From the NCBI GenBank assembly GCA_902806595.1, contig CADCXC010000010.1, positions 868,001-932,000 of the forward strand: a stretch of DNA of 64,000 nucleotides. Reading direction: 5' to 3'. A program made the position numbers and the translations under genes. How positions within the stretch are numbered: the first letter of the stretch is position 1; each line of letters starts with the position of its first letter. Positions 48,101 to 59,291 of this stretch are shown one piece after another. The notes under the pieces were generated by a model that saw only the letters and a list, made by a program, of their open reading frames with translations, had not been told where the DNA came from and searched no databases. Source of the DNA: Pyrenopolyporus hunteri (Eukaryota > Ascomycota > Sordariomycetes > Xylariales > Hypoxylaceae).

Positions 48101-49394
48101 TGCCAGTGAGACGACGGCTAGAAGCACGACGTCTCAGACCGATATGCCCCTTCAGGACGATTACACGCAACAAATCGACCTTACACAGGGGTCCGACTTT
48201 GCGAGCATCTTCACGCAAGGTGAGATGCCTAAACTACGAGACACCCTTCGCCAAGTTCGAAGCGAAGCTCAGCAACTGGACTTAACCGGCGAGTCGTCCG
48301 CTTTTGACGATGATGATATGAGCGACCAGGCCAGCCAGAGTCTACCGCCACCATTCCTCCCTCAGGGCCGGCAGCGGACGGTTAGTTCTCACAAGGCCGT
48401 CTCCGGAACATCCAAGGGACGGGCAGAGTCTACGAAAACCCAACCTGTCGGAATACTGAAGGATACTCAACCTTCTCGCTTGAACATGCAAAAGCAGAAG
48501 GCGACACGTGCTGCTGCTGATGCGGGATTCGAGGAGCGTCGCGAGCGAGATAGGACGGGCGAGTCTGTTACTAATGCGCGGAAATCGAAGTCGGACGATA
48601 CAGCCCCTAGAAAGGTCTCCTTCGGCGGGCCCGCGAAGGGATCTCGGTCAGTATCGGAGCCGGACATCACTGGCATGAGCATCCCAAGCGAGGCTTCTGA
48701 GGAGGGTAAGTTCCATCGCCGCAATTCAGATAGCGTGCGATTCGATATTGATGCGGACCATGAAGAGAATATGACGTCGGCTTTATTCATCGACGATATT
48801 ACGCTAGAACAGCAAAAGACGGCCGAGAAACAGAATGCGAAGAAAGCAGCTAAGGCTGAACTTTCCAAAGACGCCAGGCGTGTCCTTGATGGCCTTTGCC
48901 ACGATCACGACTGCGGTAACTGCATCGTTTGCGCACGTATCAACTCGCGCCAACGCGAGAATCGAAACGCCGATGGCGGCCCCAGCAAGAAATCTGTCCG
49001 TGCAGAGAGGCCGATCCCTGTGACGGACCGAGTCGTCGCCGAGCCGGAGTACGAGGACCAGCCTACGATACGTCCATCCCAGGACCCGGCCGTAGCGCTG
49101 GCCAAAGTCATCAAGGCCCTAAAGGACGAAGAAAGGCATCTCCGAAAGTCGCTCAAAAAGAAGGTGGCCGTGTACGATGAATGCGACCCATCAGTCCACC
49201 GAAAGATGTGGAAGCAGTTGGGTGAGGAGATCGACAAGTTGCGGAAGGCGCTGGATTTGAAACGGGATCAGATCTACTTCCTTTACGACGCTCTCGAGGG
49301 ACAGAAGGCGAGCGGTATGGAGATGTCGGAGGAATTTGTGGAGTACTCGATATTCACCGCTATGAGCAAGGACGACACTTGGGACGGCTTCTGA
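45150..49394 (+). CDS. PPC89/Cep57-like spindle pole body protein
   Basis: A large coiled-coil scaffold of the spindle pole body, about 1360 residues after splicing. The N-terminal part (SRILREMHQNTENPF, NTSVLGRTFPEWSRWNP) is a conserved start of this fungal family. The middle is a long coiled coil with Asn-rich heptads (LEIENNSLRKDNNSIRQRW, LLEENRSLREHNSDVSQQN) matching the PPC89 centrosome-localisation domain. Near the C-terminus is a small Cys/His knuckle (HDHDCGNCIVCARI), then a basic helical segment of the Cep57 microtubule-binding type (LRKSLKKKVAVYDECDPSVH). The single frame is broken by TAG at 45762 and TAA at 46107. Proposed in-frame introns are 45699-45764 (weak GTTGAG donor), about 46071-46124 and 46931-46972 (GTAGGT to CTAACAG, 42 nt). 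The first intron is doubtful, because it removes a helix-like peptide. Confidence 0.85.
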
Positions 49395-50141
49395 TTTTTG
49401 AGAGGGCACAGGGGAGCATCTGGGATTTGTACATTGATTCATCCACCGAGGTGGTAAATGGTTAGGGGAGACATAGGGTCGGGACTAGGACTATGGTCAC
49501 TGGAGTTGGGGCGATGCGATTTGATTTTGTTACGAGACCACGCACGGTTGGCGGTTTACACAAAAAGGGAGGGAGCCTCTGCATAAGATGCATTGTATAA
49601 ATAATAGGGGACTGCCGTATAAGCTAAGGCTACAGGCTAGGCGCATCTGGATCAGGGGTGCTTTGACATCTCATAATGGAATGCATTATGGTCTTTACGA
49701 TTAGCTTTTGGTGATGATTCCTCGGTAATAATTCCATGGTACTCTCAGGCCGTTGAACGCGATAAGTATTGTACATTGTAACGACCTTACGGTTCTATTC
49801 AGCACCTTTTTGGGTCAATCAAATTCTATCAAATTCCTTAGGTGGCCCTGGCGCCCGAGTACAGGTAGGGAGGTACCAATGTAAAGTACAGTACAATACA
49901 GTACATCGATAACGAAAGCGATAGCAAGGGCGGCGTCCCCTAGTAGATGCATCTTTCGAATATCCATCCGTCCACAGCTCTCTCCCACTTTCCCACTCCC
50001 CTCGTCGCAAACACGCACACACAAAATACGGATAACGCGACAAGTCTCCCGACAAGTCTCCCGACTAAGCGTCGCTCGTTGCATATAACTTACCCGGACT
50101 CGCAATCCTTCCCCGTCTTCCGCAAGACAATCACAATCACC
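49395..50141. other. intergenic region
   Basis: The 3' flank of the spindle pole gene and the promoter and 5' UTR of the Y14 gene (a C-rich stretch with CACACACAA near 50010-50030). No gene seen. Confidence 0.6.
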
Positions 50142-50694
50142 ATGGCGGATGTCGAAATGGATGTCGACGAGCCTGGCTCGCCCCAAGCTACCCAGGCCAA
50201 GGTTAGCGACATGCAGACGCATACCAAAGCCACTGCTGTGCGATCGATCGAGGGCTGGATCATCATGGTTACCAACGTACATGAGGAGGCCGACGAGGAG
50301 ACCATCCACGACAAGTTCGCCGATTTCGGTGAGATCAAGAATCTACACCTGAATCTAGACCGTCGCAGCGGTTATGTCAAGGCAAGCCATCCCATTGTTT
50401 ACTTTGCTTACCTACCCTACGTATTTGTGTCTACGCTTCGAAAGGGACAAGCTCTAACTATGAATGGTAAAATAGGGCTACGCACTTATCGAGTACGCTA
50501 CCCTCGACGAGGCCCGAGCCGCGATTGATGGCGCACACCAGACCCGACTCCTTGACCAACTCATCAACGTCGATTTCGCCTTCGTCAGGCCGCCCCCAGG
50601 CAAGGGCAACCGAGGACCCCGACAGTCGCATCGCGGACGAGGCCGAAGCCGCAGCCGGAGCCCGGAGGGACACAAGGACGGCGATGCAGAGTAA
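50142..50694 (+). CDS. exon-junction complex RNA-binding protein Y14 (RBM8A)
   Basis: Exons 50142-50381 and 50476-50694 give 152 residues. One RRM domain spans about residues 38-118: GWIIMVTNVHEEADEETIHD is the Y14 form of the first strand and helix, and RRSGYVKGYALIEYATLDEA covers RNP1. The C-terminus is a short Arg/Ser/Gly tail with GRSRSRSPEG, as in Y14 orthologues. In other eukaryotes Y14 pairs with Mago in the exon junction complex, marking spliced mRNA. The intron starts AAG|GCAAGC and ends AATAG; the GC donor is needed to keep the conserved VKGYALIEY. The start is supported by MADVEMDVDEPGSP, a Y14-like acidic beginning. Confidence 0.92.
50382..50475 (+). other. GC-AG intron in the Y14 gene
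   Basis: The donor is GCAAGC after AAG, the branch site GCTCTAACTATG lies near the 3' end, and the acceptor is AAAATAG. The nearest GT donor, eight bases upstream, would remove the conserved Val-Lys of RNP1. Phase 0, 94 bp. Confidence 0.85.
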
Positions 50695-52175
50695 TGGGCT
50701 ATGCTCTATGGATACGTTGAGGATACGTGCTAGCCCTGGGAGGGTGAAGAAGAAGCGCACCGTACTGGTCTTAGCCGATATGTCGCCAGAATCAAAAGAC
50801 ATGTCGGCATGGGAAAAGTCTTCATATAGGTATGTAATAGCTACCCAGATATCTACCTATACACCCTGCTACCTGAGGGATAATTATTAATCTACTTCTT
50901 AGCTGCGACATGTACCTATGGATGTCTATGCTGGAATCTTGGTCGTGGAGTTCTGCTCTGGGCGCTAGGTAGAGCTATAGCTACGAGTCGTCTCGCGTCG
51001 GCAACCCTTCAATATTCTAAACCCTGGGATTTCTTTAGGAAGAAAGCCAGGTTGGTTGGCCTTGTTTAAAAGCAAATAAACACAAAGCTGGCTCGTCGCA
51101 GTGGCGCCTTTAAATCTGGAATTCCCGTCTACGTTCATGATAAATCGCACATTGCATGTCATAATCGTATTCCTAGTAACAAAGACAAGCCTGCCAGATC
51201 CGCCAGGTTCCCAATGCACCCAAAGAAATTCATTCCATCTTATTGTAGAATATGTGAACCAAGAACATACTCTTATCGTAGTGTCAAGTATTCACTTACA
51301 CTTAATGTGGTGATCAGAGCTGCTTTAGGCTGAATCAATCCGAGATACCTAGAGCCGAGTCCAAAGCCGAGTCCGAAGACTGTAGGAACGGCCTATCTAA
51401 ATTGCCAACGTCGCACAAGGGTTCAATTCATATATGAAGCTCCATTTTACGGCGATGCTCCTAGAAGGCATCTTCAATTCTCTAAACCTTTAAATAATTA
51501 CCGAGCTACGTAACCCTAAAAGACCCAAGTCCCTTTAATAATTCTCTTCAAAACTACTTAGGTATTTAGGGTTTTGGTTACGAGTTGATGTTCAACTGCT
51601 AACGGACTAACAAAAAACGACTTGAGGGGTGAGACCTAAACGCCACCAGGACGCCGCGACGTATATTGTTATGATTTATATCACAAACAATGTGGCATAT
51701 GTCACACTTAGGCCGGTAGATTAGTAAGGGGCATATATACGCCTAGTTCCCCAGGATTTCTAGAGAATAATAAAAAACGCATTTTATAATTCCAAGGGAA
51801 TTACCTGATAGCTTAAGCCGATAATACTTATATTAAATACACTTCTCGGGGTATTGACAGGACTTCTTCATACACTAATGCTGCTTTAGTAAATATTTAC
51901 CAAAACGTGGGGTTTTATTAGCTGTAAGATTGCTCTAAGCCATATTAAGACAAAGCTACCCACTAACGATGGGCAGCCCAATCCCTGTGTGTTCCTGCAT
52001 AAGTGACGTCGCGCCATGGGCCCCACACAGCACCGCGTCATTCTCCGAATCTAAACTCTCGGAACTTTGTCCGATTTCTTCTTTTCGCTACTTACGTACG
52101 ATAGTGAGAAGGTAACGGAATTAACAAATATCCTTATTATTTCCGTCTCCGGATGGCCTAATACCTCTCGTTAAC
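50695..52175. other. intergenic region
   Basis: AT-rich, particularly 51400-52000, with no frame of protein character. It holds the promoter of the acyltransferase gene. Confidence 0.6.
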
Positions 52176-53747
52176 ATGGCCTTCCTCATCGGAAGCACGG
52201 AGCCGTCGCTCCAGCGCCTCGCCGTCCCCGCCGTCTGCCTCCTGATTGCCTTCCTCGCCTACACATCGCAATGGCTGTTTGCCAACGCCCCGGACCTGGA
52301 CCCCGGCCCGCTCACCACCTCCGAATCCTACATCTTCAACATCCTCGTCCTATGCCTCTGGTACACGTACTACAAGGCCTGCACCGTCGACCCGGGCCGA
52401 TACATCTTCCCGCCCTACCTCAAGAAGAAGAGCAAGAATAAGGACAAGAATAAAGACAAGGGCAGCGCCAGCGACTCCGGCGAGGAGCCGGATCCGCAAC
52501 AAGCGCTAGGAGGCGGCAGCAGAACCGCCCAAATCCAGCGCTGGTGCAAGAAGTGCGCCGCCCCCAAGCCGCCCCGCGCGCACCACTGCAAGACGTGCCG
52601 CCGGTGCATCCCCAAGATGGACCACCACTGCCCCTGGACGTCCAACTGCGTATCGCTGCAGACCTTCCCGCACTTCCTGCGCTTCCTCCTCTTCGCCAAC
52701 GTCTCTCTCTGGACTCTCCTGTCCTTCCTCCTGCGCCGCTTCCTCGCCCTCTGGGACTCGCGGCACCTGCCCGCGTACCTGGGGCCCTCGGCGCCGCAGC
52801 TCGCGCTCCTCACGGCGCTCACGCTCGTCGCGGGGCTCACCAGCCTGGCCCTGGGCCTGCTCCTCGGCACGACCGTGAAGGGCTGGCTGTTCAACGCCAC
52901 CATGATCGAGACCTGGGAGATCGAGCGGCACGAGGCGGCGCTGGAGCGCCGCTCCGGCGACGACCCCGCGGCCGCGTCGTGGTGGGCCTCGCCCGACCCG
53001 CTGGCCATCGAGCCCGTCGAGTTCCCCTACGACGTCGGCGTCTTCGCGAACATGGCGGCGGCCATGGGCACGCGGAACCCCCTGCTGTGGCTGTGCCCGT
53101 TCGCCGGCGGGCCGAGGGTCGCGGCGTACCCGTACGCCGACGACGTCGGTAGCAGTAGTAATATCGGCGAGAACGGTGGAGCCGGGGACGCGACGGGCTG
53201 GGCGTACGAGGAGAACGGGCTCAACGACCGCGAGGGCATGTGGCCCCCGCCGGACCCGGACAAGCTGCGGCACGCGCGGTCGTGGCGGCGGCGCCAGCGG
53301 GAGGCGGACCGCGCGCTGGAGCGCGAGCGCTACGGCCGCACGCTCGACCCCGGCGACGAGAGGGAGGCGTTCCGCCGCCGCCAGGAGCGCGACTTGCGCC
53401 GGTGGGAGGCGTCGCGCGCGAGGATACTGAGCGAGCTGGAGGAGACGGAGGAGCCGTATTACGACTACGAGGAGGGCTACGATTTCGTGGACGAGGCGTA
53501 CCGGCGGGGAGGAGCGGGGACGCAGGGAATGGGAAGGGGAGTGGTGGATGAGGGGAAGTCGGGGTGGGTGAATGCGGATGGCGAGCACCTAGGCGACTAC
53601 GGCGTCGATTCCGACGCGGAGTTTGATGAGCCCGGGGTGGACGCGGAAGGACAAGAAGTCGGAAGGGTAGAGGAGGACGAGGACGTTCCCCTGGCGGAAC
53701 TTATACGCAGGAGGAAAGTACGCACGAAGGACGGCGAGGATACGTGA
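52176..53747 (+). CDS. pfa4: DHHC palmitoyltransferase PFA4
   Basis: Single exon, 523 residues. An S-acyltransferase that places palmitate on cysteines of membrane proteins; yeast Pfa4 acts in the ER on chitin synthase Chs3. Two N-terminal membrane helices (1-85), then a Lys-rich loop, then the Cys-rich catalytic domain: WCKKCAAPKPPRAHHCKTC followed by DHHCPWTSNCVS with the DHHC tetrad. Two more helices follow (about 168-235). The family-specific block NGLNDREGMWPPPDPDK occurs near residue 350. The C-terminal 170 residues are highly charged and coil-forming, longer than in yeast Pfa4, as is usual in filamentous fungi. Strongly GC-rich in third positions. Confidence 0.93.
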   Translation: MAFLIGSTEPSLQRLAVPAVCLLIAFLAYTSQWLFANAPDLDPGPLTTSESYIFNILVLCLWYTYYKACTVDPGRYIFPPYLKKKSKNKDKNKDKGSASDSGEEPDPQQALGGGSRTAQIQRWCKKCAAPKPPRAHHCKTCRRCIPKMDHHCPWTSNCVSLQTFPHFLRFLLFANVSLWTLLSFLLRRFLALWDSRHLPAYLGPSAPQLALLTALTLVAGLTSLALGLLLGTTVKGWLFNATMIETWEIERHEAALERRSGDDPAAASWWASPDPLAIEPVEFPYDVGVFANMAAAMGTRNPLLWLCPFAGGPRVAAYPYADDVGSSSNIGENGGAGDATGWAYEENGLNDREGMWPPPDPDKLRHARSWRRRQREADRALERERYGRTLDPGDEREAFRRRQERDLRRWEASRARILSELEETEEPYYDYEEGYDFVDEAYRRGGAGTQGMGRGVVDEGKSGWVNADGEHLGDYGVDSDAEFDEPGVDAEGQEVGRVEEDEDVPLAELIRRRKVRTKDGEDT

Positions 53748-54205
53748 TCTATATACTTGCTTTAACTCCTGCTCACTATCTTGCACAGACATATTCGATC
53801 GTATCACTGATAGATTAGAATAGATTTTCGATATTTAAGAGTTTAATTCCACTATCTCGCTGTGTTCTCTATCTCTCTAAGCACGTAGTCGTTTCAACTA
53901 TGCAAGGCGGCGGCTACAGCTTAATCTTCTCTTTCTGGCTCCGTACGCTACTCCCTTACACAGCCCATCGTTATTGTAGGCCCGTTCGACCCTCAAAGTC
54001 CCGTCGCCGCGTAGCCTATTACCTTGAGCAAAGGCCTGAGCGAGCTTGCCGACCGCAAGTGTTGGATATAGGCCGTCCCGTCCCGTCCCGTCTCGCGATT
54101 ATCATAGTCCTTGTTAGTCTATTTCATGATAACAATTATGTAGGCCAAAAATCTTCAAAAGTCTCTGTAGCACCAAAAAGTAACCTTCCTTTCGGTACTC
54201 TAAAT
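53748..54205. other. intergenic region between convergent genes
   Basis: Shared 3' flank of pfa4 and the myosin gene, 458 bp, with a GTCCCGTCCCGTC run near 54070. No gene seen. Confidence 0.6.
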
Positions 54206-57200
54206 CTACCAGTCGTCATCGTCATCCCTCCTGGTTTGCATGGCGTTCTTTCTAGCTAGCAGGGCATCGGCTAGGGAGCCCGCGAGGGTTGGTGTCGGAG
54301 TACTACTACGACTGCCGTCGGAACCACCGTTCGCGTTTAGACTCATGCCCGAATCTCGAGGTTGCGGAGCTGGGGGTTTCCTGCCGGTAGTAGGCCGCTT
54401 GGCGGGTGGTTGAGGCGGCGTGGGCTTGCTTCGCGCTGCTGCCGCTGTGCCGTTTTGGCTAGGGGGTGGAGGCGGGGCCCGCGGAGCCGCCGCTGGTGCT
54501 GGAGGCGGAGGAGCGACTTGTTCTTCAACGTACGCTGCCGGCACCCACGCTTGCCCTGTCGAGTTCTTCGCTAGCCACCAGCCTATTATTTGTTAGCAAG
54601 TGCTGATCCAAACAAGCTTGTTCAGAAAAGGTATCCGGGTACTTACCATTATTTTCCTTTTGCACAATCTCAACAATCTCACCCGCCTTGACGGGGAGTT
54701 CGTTCTCCCTATTCCCAGCGAAGTCATACAACACCTTTGCGGTGTTCTTGGCCTTGACTGGAGGAGCGGCGGGCGGTGGAGGAGGCGGCGCACGTGTGGA
54801 GGAAGTCGATCCTTGATTACGAGTATGACTTGCAATGCTACTTGCGACAGAGGCGGTGGGGTTAGGGACTGGTCGTGGAGTCTGGACCGCGGCCGGCCCT
54901 CTCTTGGTTGTGCTTGGCCGCGTGTTCGTGATCCGGGAAGGTCTCCCGCCGGGACCTCCAGGTTTGATAAGCTTGCCTCTAGTTATCGGACGGGGCGGCA
55001 CGGGCTTGCCCTTTGGCGTCGGCTTTGATACCGACGAAGGGGGCTCTCCGGGTTGCGTATGTACGGCACCGCTCTTGTAGTAATCGGCGGGCTGCTGCGA
55101 ATCTTTTAGCACCTTAACGATCTGCATCTTCCCAGGTTTCTTGGCATATTCTATCGAATCCCCAATCTTCAGGTTAAAGCCGCCGGGCATCGCTCGTTGC
55201 ATCTGCGTGAAAAGTTCCGTCTTCAGCACACAGTTCAGTAACGGGTCCGGCTCTTGCGGCGACCCAACCCCTAACGAGAACCAGTCGTCCCGGCACGTCG
55301 AAGTTCCGATGAACTTTATAGCCCCTAGGGGAATTTGCCGTTCTACTATTATCTGGACTTCGTGATTGACCAATGCCTGCGCTACGACGTAGAACTTGCT
55401 ATTAGTTACGATGAGAATTCGAGGACTCGGTTTACTCGATCGGCCGAATTTAGCTTCTAGGATCTCGCCGCGGCAGGAGAAGAGAGCCTTCTCGTTACTC
55501 GACAATTGTACGCCGCTACGCAATTGGGATCCCGGCCCGGTAGATGCATTAATTCCTAGATAGTCTCCCAAGAAACGTCGCGAACCTAGCAGACTGAACC
55601 GCCTACGTTCTTTGCGGCCTTGCAAGACTTTGTGGCCTTGGTCTCGCAGTTGAAGATATTCGGCACCTACTCTCTTCTTCCTCCAGAAGCGTTGGATTCG
55701 GGTGGCCGATTCGGCGCGGTAAGCCAGGTATGCCCTCCACATCCGCTGGATACGGGTCGCCATATTATGCCAATATCGGTCTCGCATAGTTTCCAGAGCA
55801 AATAACGTCTCTGGAGACTTGATGAAGGCTTTCGTGACACCCAATTGCCATTCCTCTTTTGGAATGCTCGTATCCTTCAAGATTTGCTTCACAGCGGCTT
55901 CTTCGGTTCCTTGCCAAGTATATTCACCCGCGTAAGACGTTGCAGGAGACAACAGGAAGAAGCGCTCGACGAACTTTTCGAACGACTGACGGTAAGCAAA
56001 ACCGGCGCGACGAATCCTAACGTTTTCTTGCAAACCAAGATACTTGATCTGATGTAGAACGTTCGGTACGTTGTACTCCGTAGGCGACTTATTCTCGTTT
56101 GGCTTTATTGTCCGGATGTACGACGGCTGACATTTCATCAAGGTTTCTACGAGGGCGTTGGCCGAGGTTCTGATCCTGTCGCCAGCCGTCGGGGGTTGCT
56201 TGCGGTTGTCTTGGTCCACTGAGTGAGGGAACAGCGTATGCACGAACTTGTTCGAGCTCTGCTGGAACAAGTTTTGAACGCCCTTAAGAAGCTGGTCCTT
56301 GTTCTTATCGGTGATTCCGTCGACGCTATAACTAACATCACCGGCATAATGCTTGATGATGAAGCTCCCTTGCCGAGGGGTGAGATGGGCGTTAGACATC
56401 CCGTTAATGCTCTGCATGAAGGTGCGATCACATGCAGCAGGATCGGCGTGGGCGGTCTTGGTAGCGTCCTTCAAGGCAGAGAAAATACCGGGAGGCCTAA
56501 TTTGCTCGATGAGGTCGCATACAACCTTGTTGTCAAAATACTTGATGGGCGTCCATTGAATCCGTTCCCGCGCATATTCCTCTTGCTCAGCCTTGAGGGT
56601 GAGCTGAATAAAGATTTGCTGGAGCTTCTCGTTGACGTAGTTGATACAGAGCTGCTCGAAACTGTTCTTCTCGAAGATTTCAAACCCATAAATATCCAGG
56701 ATTCCTATATTGTTGGTTGTCGCCTGTCGCGCTCGCAGGGATTGGTTGATTCTTCCGACGATCCAGTCGAAAAGGTTGTAATAGATAGCCATAGCAAGCG
56801 CGTCTCTGGTAGCTTTTGCCTGGGATGTGTTGGCGGGTGACTCGATCACCTCGCCGCTCCTCGGAGTCAGGACTCGAATGGTAATGCCTTTAATCAGCGC
56901 CGCAGGCGAAACCTCGAGCAAATATGCGAGGAAGTCCACAACAGATTGATCCGCTACAGCAGCATATCCGTCGTCGCCATCCACGAAATGGATATTTCCA
57001 GTCCATAGGATCGCGGCCAACATACGGAATACCTCGTCTTGTTCAGCCTGGGACAGGCCGATAATCTTCATGGCATCCAGCGTCTCTTTAAAATCGGATA
57101 AGTCATCCATACCGTCGACGTCGAAGCACTTCGACTGGCTAAGATAGGTGTATGTCTCCGGCTTTTGAATCCCGTACATGGTTCGGTAGTTTTCGGAAGC

Positions 57201-58000
57201 CCCCTTAGAGAACTGATAGAAGATGTGGAAGTTTCGCTCGTTCGTAATCTGACCTACGACCCGCGACTTTTCGAGTAGGTAATTCGTGATGTCGGCTCCC
57301 ACGGGTTCTCCGTTGGAATTGAAATGTATTTGCAAGTACTTCCCGAATCGCGACGAGTTGTTATTTCTCAAAGTCTTCGCATTTCCGAAGGACTCGAGCA
57401 GCGGGTTGGTCGCCAGCACCATGTCCTTGATCTGCTTGATCTCGCCGCTCTCGCCGCCGGACACGTTCGCGATGTATTGCATGATGCGCTTCGCGGCCTC
57501 GGTCTTGCCGGCTCCCGACTCGCCGGAGATGATGACACACTGGTTGTCGTGGTAAGCCTTCATGTTATAGTACGCCGACTCGGCGATCGCGAAGACGTGC
57601 GGCGGCATTTCTAATCGGTTCTTGCCCTTGTAGGATTCGAGGACCTGGTCGGTGTAGATGCCGAGGTCCCTGAAGGGGTTGACGGAAACCAGCACATGAC
57701 CAATGTAGGTATAAATCTCGCGGCCCTCGAATCGCTTCTTTAGATTTTCGTTTATCGCTTCGTTCGACACTTTGCTAAGGAGGGTCAGGTCGGAAACACC
57801 TATCTCTTTCTTCTTGGTCGTTTCGAATGTAGCCTTCTTGGGTCTGCCGGCACCTCCATCTTGCGCTTTTGCGCCGCCGGCGCGGGACGCTCCGCCTGAT
57901 TTATCCTTAGGTCGCCTACTTATACCCTACGAACAGAGCACGGAAGGGTTAGTATGGGCATGTAAACATGAGTTTTGACGTTGCGTATAGAACTCACCAT
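54206..58000 (-). CDS. myoA: class I myosin (MyoA)
   Basis: Exons 58000-57998 (only the ATG), 57926-54647 and 54582-54206 give 1219 residues, the usual length of fungal myosin I. It drives endocytosis and actin patch formation at hyphal tips. Motor head: P-loop GESGAGKT (136-143), switch I NNNSSRFGK, switch II DIYGFEIFE. Two IQ motifs follow (ATRIQRMWRAYLAYR, ATRIQRFWRKKR) that bind calmodulin, then the TH1 lipid-binding tail, a Pro-rich TH2, an SH3 domain (AKVLYDFAGNRENELP, then WWLAKNSTGQAWVP) split by the last intron, Pro-rich stretches, and the acidic end RRDDDDDW that activates Arp2/3. Counting back from RDALA, the TEDS-rule residue appears to be Glu where a Ser is known in Aspergillus. 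Confidence 0.96.
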
Positions 58001-58951
58001 ATTGGGCTCGCATGGAAAGTATCGCTAAAATCGTATCCAACGAGAGACTCTGGTCGGGATTTAAGGGGGGAAAGAGGGCAAGGTCTGGGTTTCGTCTCCT
58101 CGATACTTATTCGAGAATTTTCTCGAGTGAATAGGGGACCAAGGGGCAAAGTCGTGCTGTGGAATGTCCGCGGGCGCCGTTCAGATTTGCATGTGTCGTG
58201 ATGTGACTCGGAGAACTTGGTAAGTTGTAATGTAATTCCCATAGTTCCAGGGCTCATGTGCCTTGAAGGAGGCGCCATTATTCCTCCCGTTTAGCGCCAA
58301 TAGGTACCGTACATCTGTACACCCGTACCTGCCCTGCGACGTAATGCAACGGGGCTGGGTGCACCCTATCTTAACGTGGCAGACGGTGGCTGAGGGTTCG
58401 GCGCCAAGCCGGAGATTACATAACAGTACCCACTTAGGCTTCTCCAGTACTAAGGTTACCTATCGCCTATCAGGAAATGCGTTTAATTGTTGCCTGACGC
58501 TAAAACTTTTAACACCAGAACTGACTCGACCTTCTTTCATCCTCCCACCTACGAAGATTTTCAAAGTCATGGAAGGCAACATACCCAGTTGTCGGAATTA
58601 CCTTTGCATCATGCTTGAATATATCTACACCCCGGATTGGGTAATTTAGATATCAATTCCACAATTTATCTAGGTAGGTAAGTAAGTATTCACGTAACAC
58701 ACCGACGTCCGCACTTTGAGAGAAGCAGGCCTAGCCCGGCCTCGGCTGGCGGCGCAATCTAATCACCGACACTCCCGAGTAAAGCGTCGGTAATCAAATG
58801 CCATTAAAGGCTCGCCCACATACTTGAGCACACGAGACGATTCTCTTTACGGAGATATATTCCTATGACTTGATCCACCGGCGGCTAAGTACATCGAGAA
58901 ACATATCCTAGACGAACCCTTCCAAACAAATACCTATGCGCAACTGATTCG
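58001..58951. other. intergenic region upstream of the myosin gene
   Basis: Promoter of myoA and 3' flank of the small Tudor gene. A TAGGTAGGTAAGTAAG micro-repeat lies near 58672. Open frames near 58263-58649 lack coding character. Confidence 0.6.
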
Positions 58952-59291
58952 CTAGGCAGCACCGAGGATATTGGTCTCGTAGATTGTGGTTGTCTTTCCG
59001 GTATTATCGTTAACGATCTAGTCGTCGCGCCATCAACATTAATACCTTGCTCGTCAGCGACGTACGGAAGACTCACCTCGTATCGGGGGTTGTCGGCACT
59101 CGCTTGGACATTTCTGTCGGCCTGCTTCCCCGGTTCAGTAAGAACGTCATTGATTCTGCCGACGCTCTCCGGGGTGTTTGAATCGGGGCCTAGTAAACAC
59201 ATTAGCACCGAACTCGACGTAGAGACCGACCCTACCCACCTCCGACAGGCTTATATGTCACCATCTGTCCTTTCTGATACTTGGGAGCCAT
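58952..59291 (-). CDS. HVA1-type Tudor domain protein (DUF2945), 76 aa
   Basis: Exons 59291-59240, 59189-59077 and 59017-58952, with introns of 50 and 59 bp (GTGGGT and GTGAGT donors, CTAG acceptors), give an intact 76-residue protein. Read through, it starts MAPKYQKGQMVTYKPVGGPD and continues with VGRINDVLTEPGKQA, SADNPRYEIVND and TGKTTTIYETNILG. This is the pattern of the small fungal and bacterial family called hypervirulence-associated protein, TUDOR domain (DUF2945), whose members are about 70-80 residues long. The molecular role is unknown; the fold suggests binding of a protein or nucleic acid ligand. The gene is invisible as a long open frame, because each exon is under 115 bp. Both splices restore family-conserved peptides, which is strong support. 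Confidence 0.85.

Noticed and set aside
52506..53588. 360-codon minus-strand frame opposite pfa4
   Set aside because: A shadow in GC-rich DNA; the plus strand carries the DHHC domain and the PFA4-specific block.
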